Shown piece by piece: positions 19,136 through 34,312 of a DNA stretch of 64,000 nt; position 1 is the stretch's first letter, and the number at the start of each line of letters is the position of its first letter. The stretch is from Mycobacterium kubicae (lineage in GTDB: Bacteria > Actinomycetota > Actinomycetes > Mycobacteriales > Mycobacteriaceae). The stretch lies in contig NZ_CP065047.1 in the NCBI RefSeq assembly GCF_015689175.1, positions 4,216,001 through 4,280,000 on the forward strand, written 5' to 3'. The position numbers and the translations under genes were made by a program. The notes under the pieces are model-generated. The model had not been told where the DNA came from and ran no database searches. It worked only from the letters and a program-made list of their open reading frames with translations.

Positions 19136-19891
19136 ATGAGCGCTTGGCGACGCAAGAAGCAGCTGGATCAGCAGCCAATGGAGGGCACCGGCCGGGGCAA
19201 GTTGTCCAGCCGGGCGCTGGCCCAGGTCCTGGAGCGAAGTTCGCATATTCAGGGACCGGCCGCGGAGGCTTACGTGACGCGGCTGCGTCGCTCGCAGCCG
19301 GAAGCCAGTCCGGCGCAGATCGCGGCCAAGCTCGAGAAACGCTTCGTGCACGCGGTGACGGTCAGCGGCGCGGCCGTCGGGGCCACCGCGACGTTGCCCG
19401 GCATCGGCACGCTGGCCGCGTTGTCCGCCGCCGCCGGGGAGACCGCCGTCTTCCTGGAAGCCACCGCGGTGTTCGTGTTGGCGCTGGCGTCGGTGTACGG
19501 CATCCCGCTGGACAACCGGGAACGCCGTCGCGCCCTGGTGCTGGCGGTCCTGGTCGGCGACAACAGTAAGGGTGCGGTCGCCGAACTGGTCGGGTCCGGC
19601 CGCACCAAGGGCGGCTGGGTGTCGGAAAGCATGGCATCGCTGCCGCTGCCGGCGCTGTCGAAGTTCAACCAGCGGATGCTCAAGTACTTCGTCAAGCGAT
19701 TCGCCCTCAAGCGCGGCGCGCTGATGTTCGGCAAGCTGATGCCAGTCGGCATCGGCGCGATCATCGGAGCGATCGGCAACCGGATGGTGGGCAAGAGGCT
19801 TGTCCGCAACGCCCGTTCGGCGTTCGGCCCCCCGCCGGCGCGCTGGCCCGTGACCCTGCACCTGCTGCCGCCCATTCAGGACGCTAGCTAG
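19136..19891 (+). CDS. Conserved membrane-associated protein (Rv1249c-like)
   Basis: The 251-residue protein has a charged N-terminus (MSAWRRKKQLDQQ), a helical region, and two moderately hydrophobic glycine/alanine-rich segments (about 80-125), then a C-terminal segment MPVGIGAIIGAIGNRMVGK that could insert in or lie on the membrane. The ATG at 19136 has a GA-rich ribosome-binding site. It keeps its place next to kgd, as Rv1249c does, but there is no functional domain I can name. The separate promoter and the hairpin after it suggest a monocistronic transcript. Confidence 0.75.
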   Translation: MSAWRRKKQLDQQPMEGTGRGKLSSRALAQVLERSSHIQGPAAEAYVTRLRRSQPEASPAQIAAKLEKRFVHAVTVSGAAVGATATLPGIGTLAALSAAAGETAVFLEATAVFVLALASVYGIPLDNRERRRALVLAVLVGDNSKGAVAELVGSGRTKGGWVSESMASLPLPALSKFNQRMLKYFVKRFALKRGALMFGKLMPVGIGAIIGAIGNRMVGKRLVRNARSAFGPPPARWPVTLHLLPPIQDAS

Positions 19892-19912
19892 GGGTCTTGC
19901 GACTCGCTGGCG

Positions 19913-19935
19913 TATCGCTGGCAAAGCGATAGCCT
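19913..19935 (+). promoter_or_regulatory. 7-bp palindrome overlapping a -10 hexamer before kgd
   Basis: TATCGCT (19913-19919) and AGCGATA (19925-19931) form perfect arms around a 5-nt loop. The right arm runs into TAGCCT (19930-19935), a plausible kgd -10 element, leaving a leader of about 120 nt. The structure could be an operator at the kgd promoter or a hairpin ending the upstream gene; there is no clear T-tract for an intrinsic terminator. Confidence 0.4.
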
Positions 19936-20063
19936 TTATGGGGCGACGGTCGGAAGCCCACCGGCCTGCCGGAATGGTCAAGAACCTCGCCGAGCGGGGT
20001 GTATGAAGTCGCAGGCGTCGCGGATGCGCTTGCTGGACAAAGGAATCGAGGCGAACAGCGGCC

Positions 20064-23816
<3,753 letters not shown>

Positions 23817-23831
23817 CTCCCCCTTTTTGCC

Positions 23832-23891
23832 GCGAGCGTGCGTGTCTGTACGACGACACGCCGCGTGGGGTGGCAATCTGCGCACGCTCGC
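23832..23891. repeat. Intergenic inverted repeat, CGAGYGTGCG family, copy 2
   Basis: Perfect 11-bp arms GCGAGCGTGCG (23832-23842) and CGCACGCTCGC (23881-23891) enclose a second hairpin, GCGTGTC/GACACGC (23840-23861). A C5T5 run precedes the left arm, as in the copy at 43242. It begins 15 bp after the kgd stop. The T-run is on the wrong side for an intrinsic terminator of kgd. Confidence 0.7.
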
Positions 23892-23927
23892 CGGCTAGGC
23901 ACGGGTCGTCCTGAAACCAGCCACCCG

Positions 23928-23960
23928 CCGGTACTGGTAACCACCGGTACCGGCTAGCCT
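23928..23960 (+). promoter_or_regulatory. SDR gene promoter with GGTAC repeats
   Basis: GCCGGTACTGG (23928-23938) and the palindrome CCGGTACCGG (23944-23953) precede the -10 hexamer TAGCCT (23955-23960). A leader of about 25 nt with AAGGGAGA leads to the ATG at 23992. The repeated CCGGTAC units may be an operator. Confidence 0.4.
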
Positions 23961-23991
23961 CGACCCTGAGCTGACACAAGGGAGAACGTTC

Positions 23992-24825
23992 ATGCAGGGG
24001 TTCGCCGGAAAGGTAGCCGTCATCACCGGCGCCGGATCAGGTATCGGACAGGCGCTGGCTCTCGAGCTGGGCCGATCGGGCGCAAAGCTGGCGATCAGCG
24101 ACGTCAACATGGACGGACTCGCCGAAACTGAGGCCAAACTCAAGGCGATCGGCGCGGAGGTCAAGGCCGACCGCCTCGACGTCACCGAACGCGAGGCCTT
24201 CCTCGCCTACGCCGACGCGGTCAACGCGCACTTCGGCAAGGTCAACCAGATCTACAACAACGCCGGCATCGGGCACACCGGCGACATCGAGATCTGCGAG
24301 TTCAAGGACATGGACCGGGTGATGGACGTCGACTTCGGCGGCGTGCTCAACGGCACCAAAGCGTTTCTGCCCTACATCATCGCTTCCGGGGACGGCCACG
24401 TCATCAACATCTCCAGCGTGTTCGGGCTGTTCTCCTGCTCCGGCCAGGCGGCCTACAACGCCGCGAAGTTCGCCGTTCGCGGCCTCACCGAGGCGCTGCG
24501 CCAGGAGATGATCATGGCCGGCCACCCGGTCGGGGTCACCACAGTGCACCCCGGGGGTATCAAGACCGCCATTGCCCGCAACGCCACCGCCGCCGAGGGC
24601 CTGGACGCCGAGCAACTGGCCAAGCTGTTCGACAAGCGAGCCGCGCACACCAGCCCGGAAAAGGCCGCCAAGGTCATCCTGAATGCGGTGCGCAAGAACA
24701 AGGCTCGGGTGCTGGTCGGGCCGGACGCCAAGGTCCTCGACATCGTCGTGCGGCTCACCGGATCGGGTTACCAACGCCTGTTCATGCCGGTCCTCAGCCA
24801 ACTGATCCCCGCCCCGCACCGGTAG
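23992..24825 (+). CDS. Short-chain dehydrogenase/reductase (Rv1245c-like)
   Basis: The 277-residue protein is a classical SDR: cofactor-binding TGAGSGIG is at residues 12-19, NNAG near 88-91, the catalytic Ser in NISSVFG, and YNAAK holds the Tyr-Lys pair. It would oxidise or reduce an alcohol or carbonyl with NAD(P)(H); ASP at the end of strand 2 (SDVN) suggests NAD(H) preference. The substrate is unknown. The ATG at 23992 has a good AGGGAG site. It is convergent with lpqZ, with only 3 bp between the two stops. Confidence 0.92.
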   Translation: MQGFAGKVAVITGAGSGIGQALALELGRSGAKLAISDVNMDGLAETEAKLKAIGAEVKADRLDVTEREAFLAYADAVNAHFGKVNQIYNNAGIGHTGDIEICEFKDMDRVMDVDFGGVLNGTKAFLPYIIASGDGHVINISSVFGLFSCSGQAAYNAAKFAVRGLTEALRQEMIMAGHPVGVTTVHPGGIKTAIARNATAAEGLDAEQLAKLFDKRAAHTSPEKAAKVILNAVRKNKARVLVGPDAKVLDIVVRLTGSGYQRLFMPVLSQLIPAPHR

Positions 24826-24828
24826 GTG

Positions 24829-25677
24829 CTAGCGGCCCAGCGGATGTTCGGCCAGCCAGGCGCCCGCTACCGCTTGCGGGTCGGCACCACCGGCCACCTT
24901 GCGCCGCATCTCCACCAGCGCAGCAGTGTCGAGCACGCCGGCGACTTCGTTGATGGCCAGCAGCTGCCGATCGGTCAGCGCGTTGCGCCGATACAGCGGC
25001 ACCACGTTCTCGGCTTGGATCAGCGCCGGTTTGCCGTCAGCCAGCACCTGCACGTCGGCGGGTACGTCGGGATCGGCCGTCGTCGACCACGCCGCGGTGA
25101 CCTCGCCCGCCCGTAACGCTGCGAAAAGGGCTGCAGCATCCGGGAATTCGCGCGGGGCGGGCGGCCGGCAGGAACCGACCGCCGCGGGCGGGTGCAAGCC
25201 GCTGACCACGCCCACCACCAGCCCGCCGCAGTGACCCGGTAGCAGGCTGAGATCGCTGCCGCCCCATGCCTTGGCGGTGGCATGGGTAATCGCCAGGGCC
25301 GGCTTGTCCTCGGCCGCGGTGGTGTAATCGCCGGCAGCAATGCCTTCAGGCAGGGCCGCGTTCATCGCGCGGTAGACGTCTTTATCCGACAACGCGGTGG
25401 CACCGGGCTGCAGCCTGCGCAACACCCGGCCCGTGAACGCGGGGACGACGGTGAAGGCGCCCGAGTCCAGCTTGGCCATCGGGTCCGCGGCCGATTCGGC
25501 GTGCGCGGCAAAACCGTAGGAGCGCAGCGCGGCGACGTACAGTCCGGCCAGCAGTCTCGACTCAGTTTTCGAACCCGAGCCCACCACCAACTGCGGGTGG
25601 CCGCCGGAGTGGCTGCCGCAACCCGCCAGCGCCAGCACAACCGCCAGCAGCAGCGCGCTCAGCCTGGTGTGTCTCAC
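24829..25677 (-). CDS. lpqZ: Lipoprotein LpqZ, OpuAC-type substrate-binding protein
   Basis: The 282-residue lipoprotein has the signal peptide MRHTRLSALLLAVVLALAG and lipobox LAGC with Cys20. The mature part begins LVVGSGSKTESRLLAGLYV, the start expected for the glycine-betaine/choline/proline-type binding proteins (PF04069), and keeps the family's two-lobe length. No cognate permease or ATPase gene is adjacent. The GTG start lies 15 bp after the mdh stop, so lpqZ is probably transcribed with mdh. Rv1241-Rv1243c (VapBC33 and PE_PGRS23) separate these genes in M. tuberculosis but are missing here. Confidence 0.88.
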   Translation of the reverse strand: MRHTRLSALLLAVVLALAGCGSHSGGHPQLVVGSGSKTESRLLAGLYVAALRSYGFAAHAESAADPMAKLDSGAFTVVPAFTGRVLRRLQPGATALSDKDVYRAMNAALPEGIAAGDYTTAAEDKPALAITHATAKAWGGSDLSLLPGHCGGLVVGVVSGLHPPAAVGSCRPPAPREFPDAAALFAALRAGEVTAAWSTTADPDVPADVQVLADGKPALIQAENVVPLYRRNALTDRQLLAINEVAGVLDTAALVEMRRKVAGGADPQAVAGAWLAEHPLGR

Positions 25678-25692
25678 CCCGAAGTCGACGGC

Positions 25693-26682
25693 CTAGATCA
25701 GGCCTAGTTCTTTGACTGCCTTGCGCTCGTCGGCCAACTCGGCCGTGGACGCGTCGATGCGGCCGCGGGAGAACTCGTCGATCTCCAGCCCCTGCACGAT
25801 CGACCAGTTGCCGTCCTTGGTGGTGACCGGGAAGGAGGACACGATCCCCTCCGGCACGCCGTAGGAACCGTCGGAGAACACCGCCATCGACACCCAGTTG
25901 CCGTCCGGGCTTCCCAGCAGCCAGTCGCGGGCCGCGTCGACGGTCGCCGACGCTGCCGAGGCCGCCGAGGAGGCACCGCGCGCGTCGATGATGGCCGCGC
26001 CACGCTTGGCCACGGTGGGGATGAAGTCGTTCTCGATCCAGTTCTGGTCGTTGACCACCTCGGCCGCGTTCTTGCCGCCGATTTCGGCGTGGAAGATGTC
26101 GGGGTACTGGGTGGCCGAGTGGTTGCCCCAGATGGTCACCTTCTTGATGTCGGTGACGGCGGCGCCGGTCTTCTTGGCCAGCTGGGAGATGGCCCGGTTG
26201 TGGTCCAGGCGGGTCAGTGCGGAGAACCGCTCCTTGGGGATGTCGGGAGCATTGCTCAGCGCGATCAGCGCGTTGGTGTTGGCCGGGTTGCCGGTCACGC
26301 CGATGCGCACGTCGTCGGCGGCCACCTCGTTGAGCGCCTTGCCCTGAGCGGTGAAGATGGCGCCGTTGGCTTCCAGCAGGTCACCGCGTTCCATGCCCTT
26401 GCTGCGCGGGCGGGCACCGACCAGCAGCGCCAGGTTCACCCCGTCGAAGATCTTGTTGGCGTCCGCGCCGATCTCCACGCCGGCCAACAGCGGGAAGGCG
26501 CAGTCGTCGAGTTCCATGACGACACCCTCGAGCGCCTTGAGCGCCGGCTCGATTTCGAGCAGACGCAGCTCGATCGGACGGTCGGGGCCCAGCAACGAAC
26601 CGCTGGCCAGGCGGAACAACAGGCTGTAGCCGATCTGGCCGGCGGCGCCGGTGACGGCGACCTTGAGTGGACTAGCGCTCAC
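25693..26682 (-). CDS. mdh: NAD-dependent malate dehydrogenase
   Basis: The 329-residue TCA-cycle enzyme interconverts malate and oxaloacetate. NAD-binding [14 protein letters not shown] is at residues 9-22, the substrate-binding Arg loop is [13 protein letters not shown] near 91-103, and the catalytic Asp and His are in TRLDHNRA and [12 protein letters not shown]. It belongs to the cytosolic-type (MalDH group 1) family as in other mycobacteria. The GTG start has AGGAG nine bases upstream. It diverges from corA across 217 bp and leads an mdh-lpqZ transcript. Confidence 0.97.
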   Translation of the reverse strand: MSASPLKVAVTGAAGQIGYSLLFRLASGSLLGPDRPIELRLLEIEPALKALEGVVMELDDCAFPLLAGVEIGADANKIFDGVNLALLVGARPRSKGMERGDLLEANGAIFTAQGKALNEVAADDVRIGVTGNPANTNALIALSNAPDIPKERFSALTRLDHNRAISQLAKKTGAAVTDIKKVTIWGNHSATQYPDIFHAEIGGKNAAEVVNDQNWIENDFIPTVAKRGAAIIDARGASSAASAASATVDAARDWLLGSPDGNWVSMAVFSDGSYGVPEGIVSSFPVTTKDGNWSIVQGLEIDEFSRGRIDASTAELADERKAVKELGLI

Positions 26683-26850
26683 GTCGGGGTGCTCCTAAGG
26701 AGGTCATGCGGTATGAGGTTCGGGGTCGAAACTAGCGCACCGGCGTAGGCGGACGTGCGCCGGTCCACTACCCCGGCCGTTGGTCTGCCCGTTGCTGGGA
26801 ATTAGCTGATGACGGGCCGCTTCCGTTCGTCTCTGTCGCGACAAGACGCG

Positions 26851-26895
26851 TAGCATGGACCCCCGCCGGTCTGACCTGCGCCTGCGATCGGAGGT
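26851..26895 (+). promoter_or_regulatory. corA -10 hexamer and strong ribosome-binding site
   Basis: TAGCAT (26851-26856) is a good -10 and predicts a leader of about 37 nt. GGAGGTGA (26890-26897) ends just before the ATG at 26900 and decides that start over an upstream in-frame codon at 26855. The rest of the 217-bp mdh-corA gap shows no further clear signal. Confidence 0.5.
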
Positions 26896-26899
26896 GAAC

Positions 26900-28000
26900 A
26901 TGTTCCCAGGATTCGATGCGTTGCCGGAAGCCTTGCGGCCCGTTGCCCGGTCGCGTCCGCAGCATGTTCATCCCGTTCCGAATCCGCCCATTCAGACCAT
27001 GGTCGACTGCGGTGTTTATGTCGACGGCCATCGGCTGCCCGGCAAGTTCAGTCACACCGACGCACTGAAGAAGGTTCGCGAAGTAGCGCAGAGCGGCCAG
27101 CAGGCGTTTGTGTGGATCGGGCTGCACGAACCCGACGAAAGCCAGATGCAGCATGTGGCCGACGATTTCGGGCTGCACCCGCTGGCCGTTGAGGACGCGG
27201 TGCAAGCACACCAGCGGCCGAAAGTGGAACGCTACGACGAGACATTGTTCTTGGTGCTCAAGACGGTCAATTATGTGCCGCACGACTCGGTGGTGCTGGC
27301 CCGAGAGATCGTCGAGACCGGCGAGATCATGATCTTCGTCGGCAGCGACTTCGTCGTCACCGTGCGCCACGGCGAACACGGCGGCCTGTCCGAGGTGCGC
27401 AAGCGGATGGACGCCAACCCCGAGCACCTGCGACTGGGCCCGTACGCGGTGATGCACGCCATCGCCGACGATGTGGTGGACCACTACCTCGGCGTCACCA
27501 CCCTGATGGAATCCGACATCGACAACATCGAAGAGGTTGCGTTCGCGCCGGGCCGCAAGATCGACGTCGAACCGATCTACATGCTCAAGCGCGAGGTCGT
27601 CGAGCTACGCCGGTGCGTGGCGCCGCTGTCGGGTGCGTTCCAGCGCATGCAGACCGAGAGCAAGGACCTGATCTCGAAGGAAGTCCGGCGTTATCTGCGC
27701 GACGTGGCCGACCACCAGACCCAGGCCGCTGAACAGATCGCCAGCTACGACGACATGCTCAACTCGCTGGTGCAGGCCGCGCTGGCCCGCGTCGGCATGC
27801 AGCAGAACATGGACATGCGCAAGATCTCGGCCTGGGCCGGTATCATCGCCGTCCCCACCATGATCGCCGGAATCTACGGCATGAACTTCCGTTACATGCC
27901 CGAACTGGAGTCGAAGTGGGGCTACCCGACGGTGATCGCCGCGATGGTCATCGTGTGCCTGCTCCTGTATGGCATGTTCCGCCGCCAGAATTGGCTGTGA
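26900..28000 (+). CDS. corA: Magnesium/cobalt channel CorA
   Basis: The 366-residue protein has a large cytoplasmic N-terminal domain, a long helix (about 225-300) and two C-terminal membrane segments. The pore signature YGMNF (here GIYGMNFRYMPE) lies between them, and the short basic C-terminus RRQNWL is typical. CorA forms a pentamer that lets Mg2+ into the cell and closes when cytoplasmic Mg2+ is high. The length equals that of Rv1239c with this start. It converges with the SUFU-domain gene across a palindrome. Confidence 0.95.
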   Translation: MFPGFDALPEALRPVARSRPQHVHPVPNPPIQTMVDCGVYVDGHRLPGKFSHTDALKKVREVAQSGQQAFVWIGLHEPDESQMQHVADDFGLHPLAVEDAVQAHQRPKVERYDETLFLVLKTVNYVPHDSVVLAREIVETGEIMIFVGSDFVVTVRHGEHGGLSEVRKRMDANPEHLRLGPYAVMHAIADDVVDHYLGVTTLMESDIDNIEEVAFAPGRKIDVEPIYMLKREVVELRRCVAPLSGAFQRMQTESKDLISKEVRRYLRDVADHQTQAAEQIASYDDMLNSLVQAALARVGMQQNMDMRKISAWAGIIAVPTMIAGIYGMNFRYMPELESKWGYPTVIAAMVIVCLLLYGMFRRQNWL

Positions 28001-28078
28001 ATCCGCGGCTTCCGGTGTGAACCCAGGGCGGCATTGCGGCCGTTTGACCGACGTGACCGCAACCCGGGCGCCGCGGAT
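28001..28078. repeat. Inverted repeat between convergent corA and the SUFU gene
   Basis: Perfect 9-bp arms ATCCGCGGC (28001-28009) and GCCGCGGAT (28070-28078) enclose an inner pair TTGCGG/CCGCAA. The sequence GCACACTCG just after it matches one arm core of the CGAGYGTGCG family. It starts directly after the corA stop, and a bidirectional terminator or processing hairpin is possible, though no T-tract follows. Confidence 0.5.
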
Positions 28079-28096
28079 GCACACTCGACGCGACGG

Positions 28097-28666
28097 TCAT
28101 TTTGGTTGCGCGGCAGGGCGATTGGGGTCCAGCACGTCGACGCCGTCGTTGGCCCAGGCTTGCCGCATGGCATCGGCGCCTTTGAGCCGCACCCACGCCG
28201 CCTCGGTGGCGGTGATGGGCGTGGCGGTCAGGAAACGCACCGGATCGCGCGGCGGCTCCAACGGCAACTCGGGAATGTCGCTGGCGCCCAACAGAACGGC
28301 GGTGAACGGCGCGCCCGCCCACAATGGGGACCCGAGGTCGATCAGCGCTTCGGCCACCAACACCACCCCTTCGACCGCCGGCGTTGCGGCCAGCACAGCC
28401 AAGCTGCGCGCCAGCCCGGTGACCGGCCCGGGATCACGCAGCGAGAGCACCACCTCAGCCCGCGGCCCCCGAAGTCCCTCGGTCACCATCTCGGTCGGAT
28501 CGAGCATCGGATGACGCGAACACCCCAGCGACGCGTAGTGCACCAATCCGCCGGACCGAAAGCGCAGCACATCGATGGTCTCGGTACCCAGAAACGTCAC
28601 GCTGGCCGAGTCCGGCTCGGCATCGAAGTGCTCGCGCAGGTGGGCGCGCACCCGGTCCACGGTCAC
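28097..28666 (-). CDS. Suppressor-of-Fused (SUFU) domain protein, coupled to sugC
   Basis: The 189-residue soluble protein fits the bacterial SUFU domain (PF05076): a start helix RVRAHLREHFDAEP, then IDVLRFR, YASLGCSRHPM near residues 44-54, AEVVLSLRDP, FTAVLLG and the final PITATEAAWVRLKGADA. Bacterial SUFU proteins are poorly understood; some are immunity proteins of polymorphic toxins. Its GTG start overlaps the sugC stop (GTGA), so it is translated with the trehalose importer. I know of no such gene at this place in M. tuberculosis, where sugC is followed by corA. A link to trehalose uptake is inferred only from position. Confidence 0.7.
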   Translation of the reverse strand: MTVDRVRAHLREHFDAEPDSASVTFLGTETIDVLRFRSGGLVHYASLGCSRHPMLDPTEMVTEGLRGPRAEVVLSLRDPGPVTGLARSLAVLAATPAVEGVVLVAEALIDLGSPLWAGAPFTAVLLGASDIPELPLEPPRDPVRFLTATPITATEAAWVRLKGADAMRQAWANDGVDVLDPNRPAAQPK

Positions 28667-29829
28667 GACGGCACGGTGAGGTTGGCGCCGGAGTCGGCGT
28701 CGAAGACAGCCAGTTTGGTGGTGTCGCAAGCCAATTCGATCGTCTGACCGATAGCCGCCTTGGATTCGGCGAGCACCCTTGCCACGAACTGGTTTTCGGT
28801 GACCTCCCCTTGGGCCTCCAACTCGTCGAGTTGCGCGGCGTGCACGGCCGGGCCCGACGTGGTGAAGTACACGTACTTATCCGAACCCAGCGACTCCACC
28901 ATGTCGACGCTGACCTCGAACGTCAGCGCTCTGATGCGCTGGTAGCCGTCGATCAACGTGGCGTCTTGGATGTGTTCGGGCCGCACCCCGACGATGACAT
29001 TGTGCGGTTTGGGGTGCCGGGCGATGAGGTCCTGCAGCTGCGGGGTCAGCGTCACCTCCCCGAACGGCAGCGCCAGCCCCATCGACGTCAACGTCGCGGG
29101 AAAGAAGTTCATCGCCGGCGAACCGATGAAGCCCGCGACGAACAGATTCGCCGGGTGTTCGTAGAGCTCCTGGGGCGTGCCGATCTGTTGGGCCACCCCG
29201 CCGTGCATCACCACCACCCGGTCGCCCAGCGTCATTGCCTCGGTCTGGTCGTGGGTGACGTAGACGGTCGTGGTGCCCAATCTGCGCTGTAGCCGGGCGA
29301 TTTCGCCGCGCATCTGCACCCGCAGTTTGGCATCCAGGTTGGACAGCGGCTCGTCCATGAGGAAAGCCTTGGGTTGACGCACGATGGCCCGGCCCATGGC
29401 CACCCGCTGTCGCTGCCCACCGGACAGCTGGGATGGTTTGCGGTCCAACAATTCCGACAGGTCCAGTATCTTCGCGGTCTCCGCCACCTTCTGCGCGATG
29501 TCGGCCTTCTTCATCTTCGCCAGGGTCAACGGGAAGGCGATGTTCTGCCGCACCGTCATGTGCGGATACAGCGCGTAAGACTGGAACACCATCGCGATGT
29601 CACGATCTTTGGGCGCCTTGTCGTTGACCCGCTCACCGCCGATGCGCAATTCTCCCGACGAGATGTCTTCCAGTCCGGCAATCATGTTCAGCGTGGTGGT
29701 CTTGCCGCAGCCCGAAGGCCCCACCAGGATCAGGAACTCACCGTCGGCGAGGGTGATGTTGAGGTCCCTTACCGCAGTCGCGCCGTCGGGGTAACTCTTC
29801 GTGACATGCTCCAGCACAATTTCGGCCAT
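28663..29829 (-). CDS. sugC: Trehalose ABC importer ATPase SugC
   Basis: The 388-residue ATPase powers the LpqY-SugABC trehalose importer, which recycles trehalose released during mycolate transfer at the cell surface. Walker A is GPSGCGKTT (about residues 36-44), the Q-loop is in FQSYALYPHM, the signature is LSGGQRQR, Walker B is FLMDEPLSNLD and the switch His is in VTHDQTEAM. The C-terminal 140 residues are the OB-fold regulatory (TOBE/MalK-type) domain. The ATG at 29829 follows the sugB stop by 2 bp. Confidence 0.96.
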   Translation of the reverse strand: MAEIVLEHVTKSYPDGATAVRDLNITLADGEFLILVGPSGCGKTTTLNMIAGLEDISSGELRIGGERVNDKAPKDRDIAMVFQSYALYPHMTVRQNIAFPLTLAKMKKADIAQKVAETAKILDLSELLDRKPSQLSGGQRQRVAMGRAIVRQPKAFLMDEPLSNLDAKLRVQMRGEIARLQRRLGTTTVYVTHDQTEAMTLGDRVVVMHGGVAQQIGTPQELYEHPANLFVAGFIGSPAMNFFPATLTSMGLALPFGEVTLTPQLQDLIARHPKPHNVIVGVRPEHIQDATLIDGYQRIRALTFEVSVDMVESLGSDKYVYFTTSGPAVHAAQLDELEAQGEVTENQFVARVLAESKAAIGQTIELACDTTKLAVFDADSGANLTVPS

Positions 29830-29831
29830 CG

Positions 29832-30660
29832 CTATCCCTTCACCGCACCCGAGGTCAAACCGGCGACGATACGTCGTTGAAATATCAGCACAAAGATGAT
29901 GATGGGGATGGTGATCACCACCGCACCGGCCGCGATCGAACCGGTGGGTTCCTCGAATTGAGAAGTGCCGGTGAAGTTCGCGATCGCCACCGGCGCGGTG
30001 ATCGCCGCCTTCGTCGCGGTCAGCGACAGGGCGAGCAGCAGGTCGTTCCACGCGAAGATGAACACCAGAATCGCAGCGGTCACCACTCCGGGCGCGGCCA
30101 GCGGAACGATCACCTTCCGGAAGGCTTGGCCCGGGGTGGCGCCGTCCATCTTGGCCGCCTTCTCCAGGTCCCACGGGATCTCCCGGAAGAACGCCGACAA
30201 GGTGTAGATGGCAAGCGGCAGTGCGAAAGTGATGTAGGGCAGGATGAGCCCCGGCCAGGTGTCGAAGAGGCCGACAGCGCGTTCGATGTTGAACAGCGGG
30301 GTTACCAGGGAGATCGCCGGGAACATGGAGATCAGCAGGGTGGCCCCGATCAGCACCCGCTTGCCCGGAAATTCCAGGCGGGCAACGGCGTAGGCGGCCA
30401 TCGCACCGATCACCACCGCGATCAGGGTGGTGGTCAATCCGATACCGATGGAGTTGACCAGCGCGGAGCCGAACACGTCGCTGCGAAAGATGCCGCGGTA
30501 GTTGTCCAAGGTTACCGTCGCGGGAATCAGCTTGCCGTCCTTGACCATTGACGACGGTTTGAGCGACAGGCTCAGGATCCACAGCACCGGCAACAACGCA
30601 TACGCGACGACCAGCACGTCGATGACGGTCCATATGGCGGCGCGCCGCGCGCCTAGCGGA

Positions 30661-30671
<11 letters not shown>
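29832..30671 (-). CDS. sugB: Trehalose ABC importer permease SugB
   Basis: The 279-residue protein has six membrane helices and is the MalG-type subunit of the trehalose importer. The EAA loop that docks on SugC is [16 protein letters not shown] followed by a Pro, about residues 175-195. The C-terminus ends [16 protein letters not shown], as in MalG-type permeases. Its start lies 11 bp inside the end of sugA, so the two permeases are translationally coupled. Confidence 0.95.
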
Positions 30672-33498
<2,827 letters not shown>

Positions 33499-33599
33499 CG
33501 GTCTTCATTCTCCTCTTGCCGGTGCCATCGTTTCATCTATGGCAAGTCCGCGCACATAACGCCGGCCCGCGAGGTAGCCGAAACAGGGGTGAAGCACGC

Positions 33600-33605
33600 T
33601 AGGTT
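33600..33605 (+). promoter_or_regulatory. -10 hexamer TAGGTT for a leaderless transcript
   Basis: TAGGTT lies seven bases before the ATG at 33613, so transcription is predicted to begin at or next to the start codon. Confidence 0.5.
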
Positions 33606-33612
33606 GATCACC

Positions 33613-34242
33613 ATGACAGCTCCCGGCGAGCCCTCCGGCGAAGGCGCGAAGGCCCCCCACGACGGCCCGGCTTACTCGGCCGGATCCAACGAGCCGACCC
33701 AGCAGGCGCCGTGGGCTGCACCGTCGGGCACTCCCGCAGCCGAGCCGGCCGCCGACTACCCGCCGGCCTATCCGCCCGGCTATTCCCCCGACTACGGCGC
33801 CGGCTACCCGCCGCCCAGCCCCGGAGTCGGCTACCCGCCACCGGGCCCGCAGCCGACTCCGGGCTACCAGCCCTATCCCCCCATGCCGCCGCCGTACGGG
33901 AGCTCCCCGGGTGGCTACGGCGCGCCCTCGTATCCGAGCGGGTATCCGGGCGGCTACCCCGGCGCCGGCTATCCGCCGCCGCCGGATTACTCGACCGCGT
34001 ACGGCGCGGCCCAACCCGGCACCAACAACCTGGCCATCGCGTCGCTGGTCACGTCGTTCGCCGGCTTCTTCTGCTGCATCATCGGTTCCATCGCGGCCAT
34101 CGTGCTCGGCGTCATGGCGCTCAACCAGATCAAGCAGACCCGCGAAAGCGGCTACGGCATGGCGGTGGCGGGCATCGCGATCGGTGCCGCCGGGCTGCTG
34201 TTGATCATGGTGATCGGGATCATCAACGTGGCGTCCAGTTAG
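33613..34242 (+). CDS. Pro/Tyr/Gly-rich DUF4190-type membrane protein (Rv1233c-like)
   Basis: The 209-residue protein has a low-complexity first half (about residues 30-135) built of irregular PPYPxGY-like units, rich in Pro, Tyr and Gly. It is followed by two membrane helices: IASLVTSFAGFFCCIIGSIA and AVAGIAIGAAGLLLIMVIGI, with the intervening loop LGVMALNQIKQTRESG characteristic of DUF4190 proteins. The Pro/Tyr-rich region is probably cytoplasmic and may bind partner proteins. The ATG is set by the leaderless promoter, and the longer frame upstream is antisense to the Rv1234-like gene. No function is known. Confidence 0.8.
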   Translation: MTAPGEPSGEGAKAPHDGPAYSAGSNEPTQQAPWAAPSGTPAAEPAADYPPAYPPGYSPDYGAGYPPPSPGVGYPPPGPQPTPGYQPYPPMPPPYGSSPGGYGAPSYPSGYPGGYPGAGYPPPPDYSTAYGAAQPGTNNLAIASLVTSFAGFFCCIIGSIAAIVLGVMALNQIKQTRESGYGMAVAGIAIGAAGLLLIMVIGIINVASS

Positions 34243-34299
34243 CACCTGACGTATCTGACGGGTGAACCTGGCCCCGCTGCCAACCCAGTGCCGGCTGCC

Positions 34300-34305
34300 T
34301 AGGCT
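34300..34305 (+). promoter_or_regulatory. -10 hexamer TAGGCT for a leaderless transcript
   Basis: TAGGCT lies seven bases before the ATG at 34313 of the MgtE-N/CBS protein. This supports 34313 rather than the in-frame codon at 34262. Confidence 0.5.
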
Positions 34306-34312
34306 CTCACTC

